Shown here one piece after another: positions 63,472-64,000 of a stretch of DNA of 64,000 nucleotides (its first letter is position 1; each line of letters starts with the position of its first letter). This stretch comes from Arthrobacter sp. StoSoilB19 (GTDB taxonomy: Bacteria; Actinomycetota; Actinomycetes; Actinomycetales; Micrococcaceae). The stretch covers positions 434,001-498,000 of the forward strand of contig NZ_AP024650.1 in NCBI RefSeq assembly GCF_019977275.1, written 5' to 3'. The notes below the pieces were generated by a model, which was not told the origin of the DNA, did not search any database, and was given only the letters and a program-made list of their open reading frames with translations. Made by a program: the position numbers and the translations under genes.

Positions 63472-64000
63472 ATGACTGTTACGACACACGAACCGCTGAC
63501 CGTCACCCTCGGGTCCGTCGGCGTCACGCCCGGGGATCTGCTCGCCGTCGCACGCCACGGCGCGAAGGTGACCATCGCGCCGGACGCCCTGGAAACCGTC
63601 GCCAAGGTGCGCGCCCACATCGATGACCTCGCCGCCAGCGACGTCCCCGCCTACGGCATCTCCACCGGGTTCGGTGCCCTGGCCAACCGCCACATCCCGA
63701 ATGAACTGCGCACCCAGCTGCAGAAGTCCCTCATCCGGAGCCACGCTGCGGGCATGGGGCCGGCCGTGGAGCGGGAGGTGGTCCGCGGCATCATGTTCCT
63801 GCGCGCCAAGACCCTTGCCTCCGGCCGCACCGGCGTCCGCCCCGTGGTCCTGCAGACCATGGTGGACGTCCTCAACGCCGGCATCACCCCCGTGGTCCGC
63901 GAGTTCGGCTCGCTGGGCTGCTCCGGTGACCTGGCGCCACTGTCCCACTGCGCCCTGGTCCTGATGGGCGAAGGGGAAGCGGAAGGGCCCGACGGCGTGA
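63472..64000 (+). CDS. hutH: Histidine ammonia-lyase, N-terminal part (3' truncated by window edge)
   Basis: The first 176 residues of hutH, the enzyme that deaminates histidine to urocanate. YGISTGFG (about 61-68) is the conserved catalytic Tyr loop. The MIO cofactor segment reads GSLGCSGDLAPLSH (about 146-159), so residues 150-152 that cyclise are Cys-Ser-Gly rather than the textbook Ala-Ser-Gly; the following GDLAPL is intact. The ATG at 63472 starts 3 bp after the hutU stop. The frame has no stop before the window ends. Confidence 0.94.
   Translation, partial: MTVTTHEPLTVTLGSVGVTPGDLLAVARHGAKVTIAPDALETVAKVRAHIDDLAASDVPAYGISTGFGALANRHIPNELRTQLQKSLIRSHAAGMGPAVEREVVRGIMFLRAKTLASGRTGVRPVVLQTMVDVLNAGITPVVREFGSLGCSGDLAPLSHCALVLMGEGEAEGPDGV

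Noticed and set aside
62179..63948. Minus-strand 589-codon open frame opposite hutU and hutH
   Set aside because: Antisense to intact hutU; its product is Gly/His/Asp-rich without known motifs.

Overview
The window is about 64 kb of GC-rich, densely coding DNA. Gene content and leader structure suggest a soil actinobacterium of the Arthrobacter/Pseudarthrobacter group (Micrococcaceae). That assignment rests on protein family content, an actinobacterial SigB/SigF-type sigma factor, a DUF3618/holin-X membrane operon and frequent 4-bp start/stop overlaps; no rRNA marker is present. I found no tRNA, rRNA, CRISPR array, insertion sequence, integrase or prophage module.

Layout. 1-0.9 kb: the tail of a methyltransferase and an SRPBCC protein. 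1-5.5 kb: a fructose PTS operon on the minus strand (DeoR repressor, fruK, fruA IIABC, ptsH) with an operator dyad around its -35 box. 5.6-10.1 kb: a DUF6458 protein, an esterase, and an alpha-glucoside phosphorolysis pair (beta-phosphoglucomutase plus GH65 phosphorylase) behind a LacI-type operator. 10.1-18.7 kb: a glycine/serine catabolic run on the minus strand (gcvP, gcvT, gcvH, glyA, sdaA, lipA). 18.8-21.1 kb: two divergent tandem glycine riboswitches, one reading into gcvP and the other into a cycA-type glycine/D-Ala/D-Ser permease. Glycine can therefore be sensed once for uptake and once for degradation to pyruvate.

21-31.5 kb holds mostly single genes: a conserved hypothetical, pxpA, a DUF445 protein, GDPD, a CoA-transferase, a DoxX-like protein, AzlCD, a TetR regulator, a thiamine-binding DUF77 protein and an O-methyltransferase. 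31.6-34.8 kb is a tight three-gene unit: acyl-CoA-dehydrogenase-like, PIG-L deacetylase fused to a NodS-like methyltransferase, and GT2 glycosyltransferase. It resembles lipid- or oligosaccharide-tailoring chemistry with no assigned product. 35.5-39.8 kb encodes a BrkB-type membrane protein and a DUF3618/holin-X/hydrophilic-protein operon. 39.9-42 kb has an epimerase divergent from a stress-type sigma factor.

42.2-52.1 kb is the most unusual region. It is one plus-strand operon with a heptose-phosphate/ADP-heptose biosynthetic set (gmhB, gmhA and two complete hldE-type kinase/nucleotidyltransferases), a GT9 heptosyltransferase-like enzyme, two other glycosyltransferases, an SDR and an aldehyde dehydrogenase. 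Such genes normally build lipopolysaccharide cores in Gram-negative bacteria, and this organism should have no LPS.

52-58 kb: a spermidine-synthase-like protein, a LysR/MHS-transporter/3-hydroxybutyrate-dehydrogenase set, and a redox-type qorR/qorB pair. 58-64 kb: a LysE exporter and the histidine utilisation region (hutT-like permease, IclR regulator with repeated operator sites, hutU, and hutH running off the end). A dispersed structured repeat occurs in inverted orientation at 22.84-22.96 kb and 60.56-60.67 kb.
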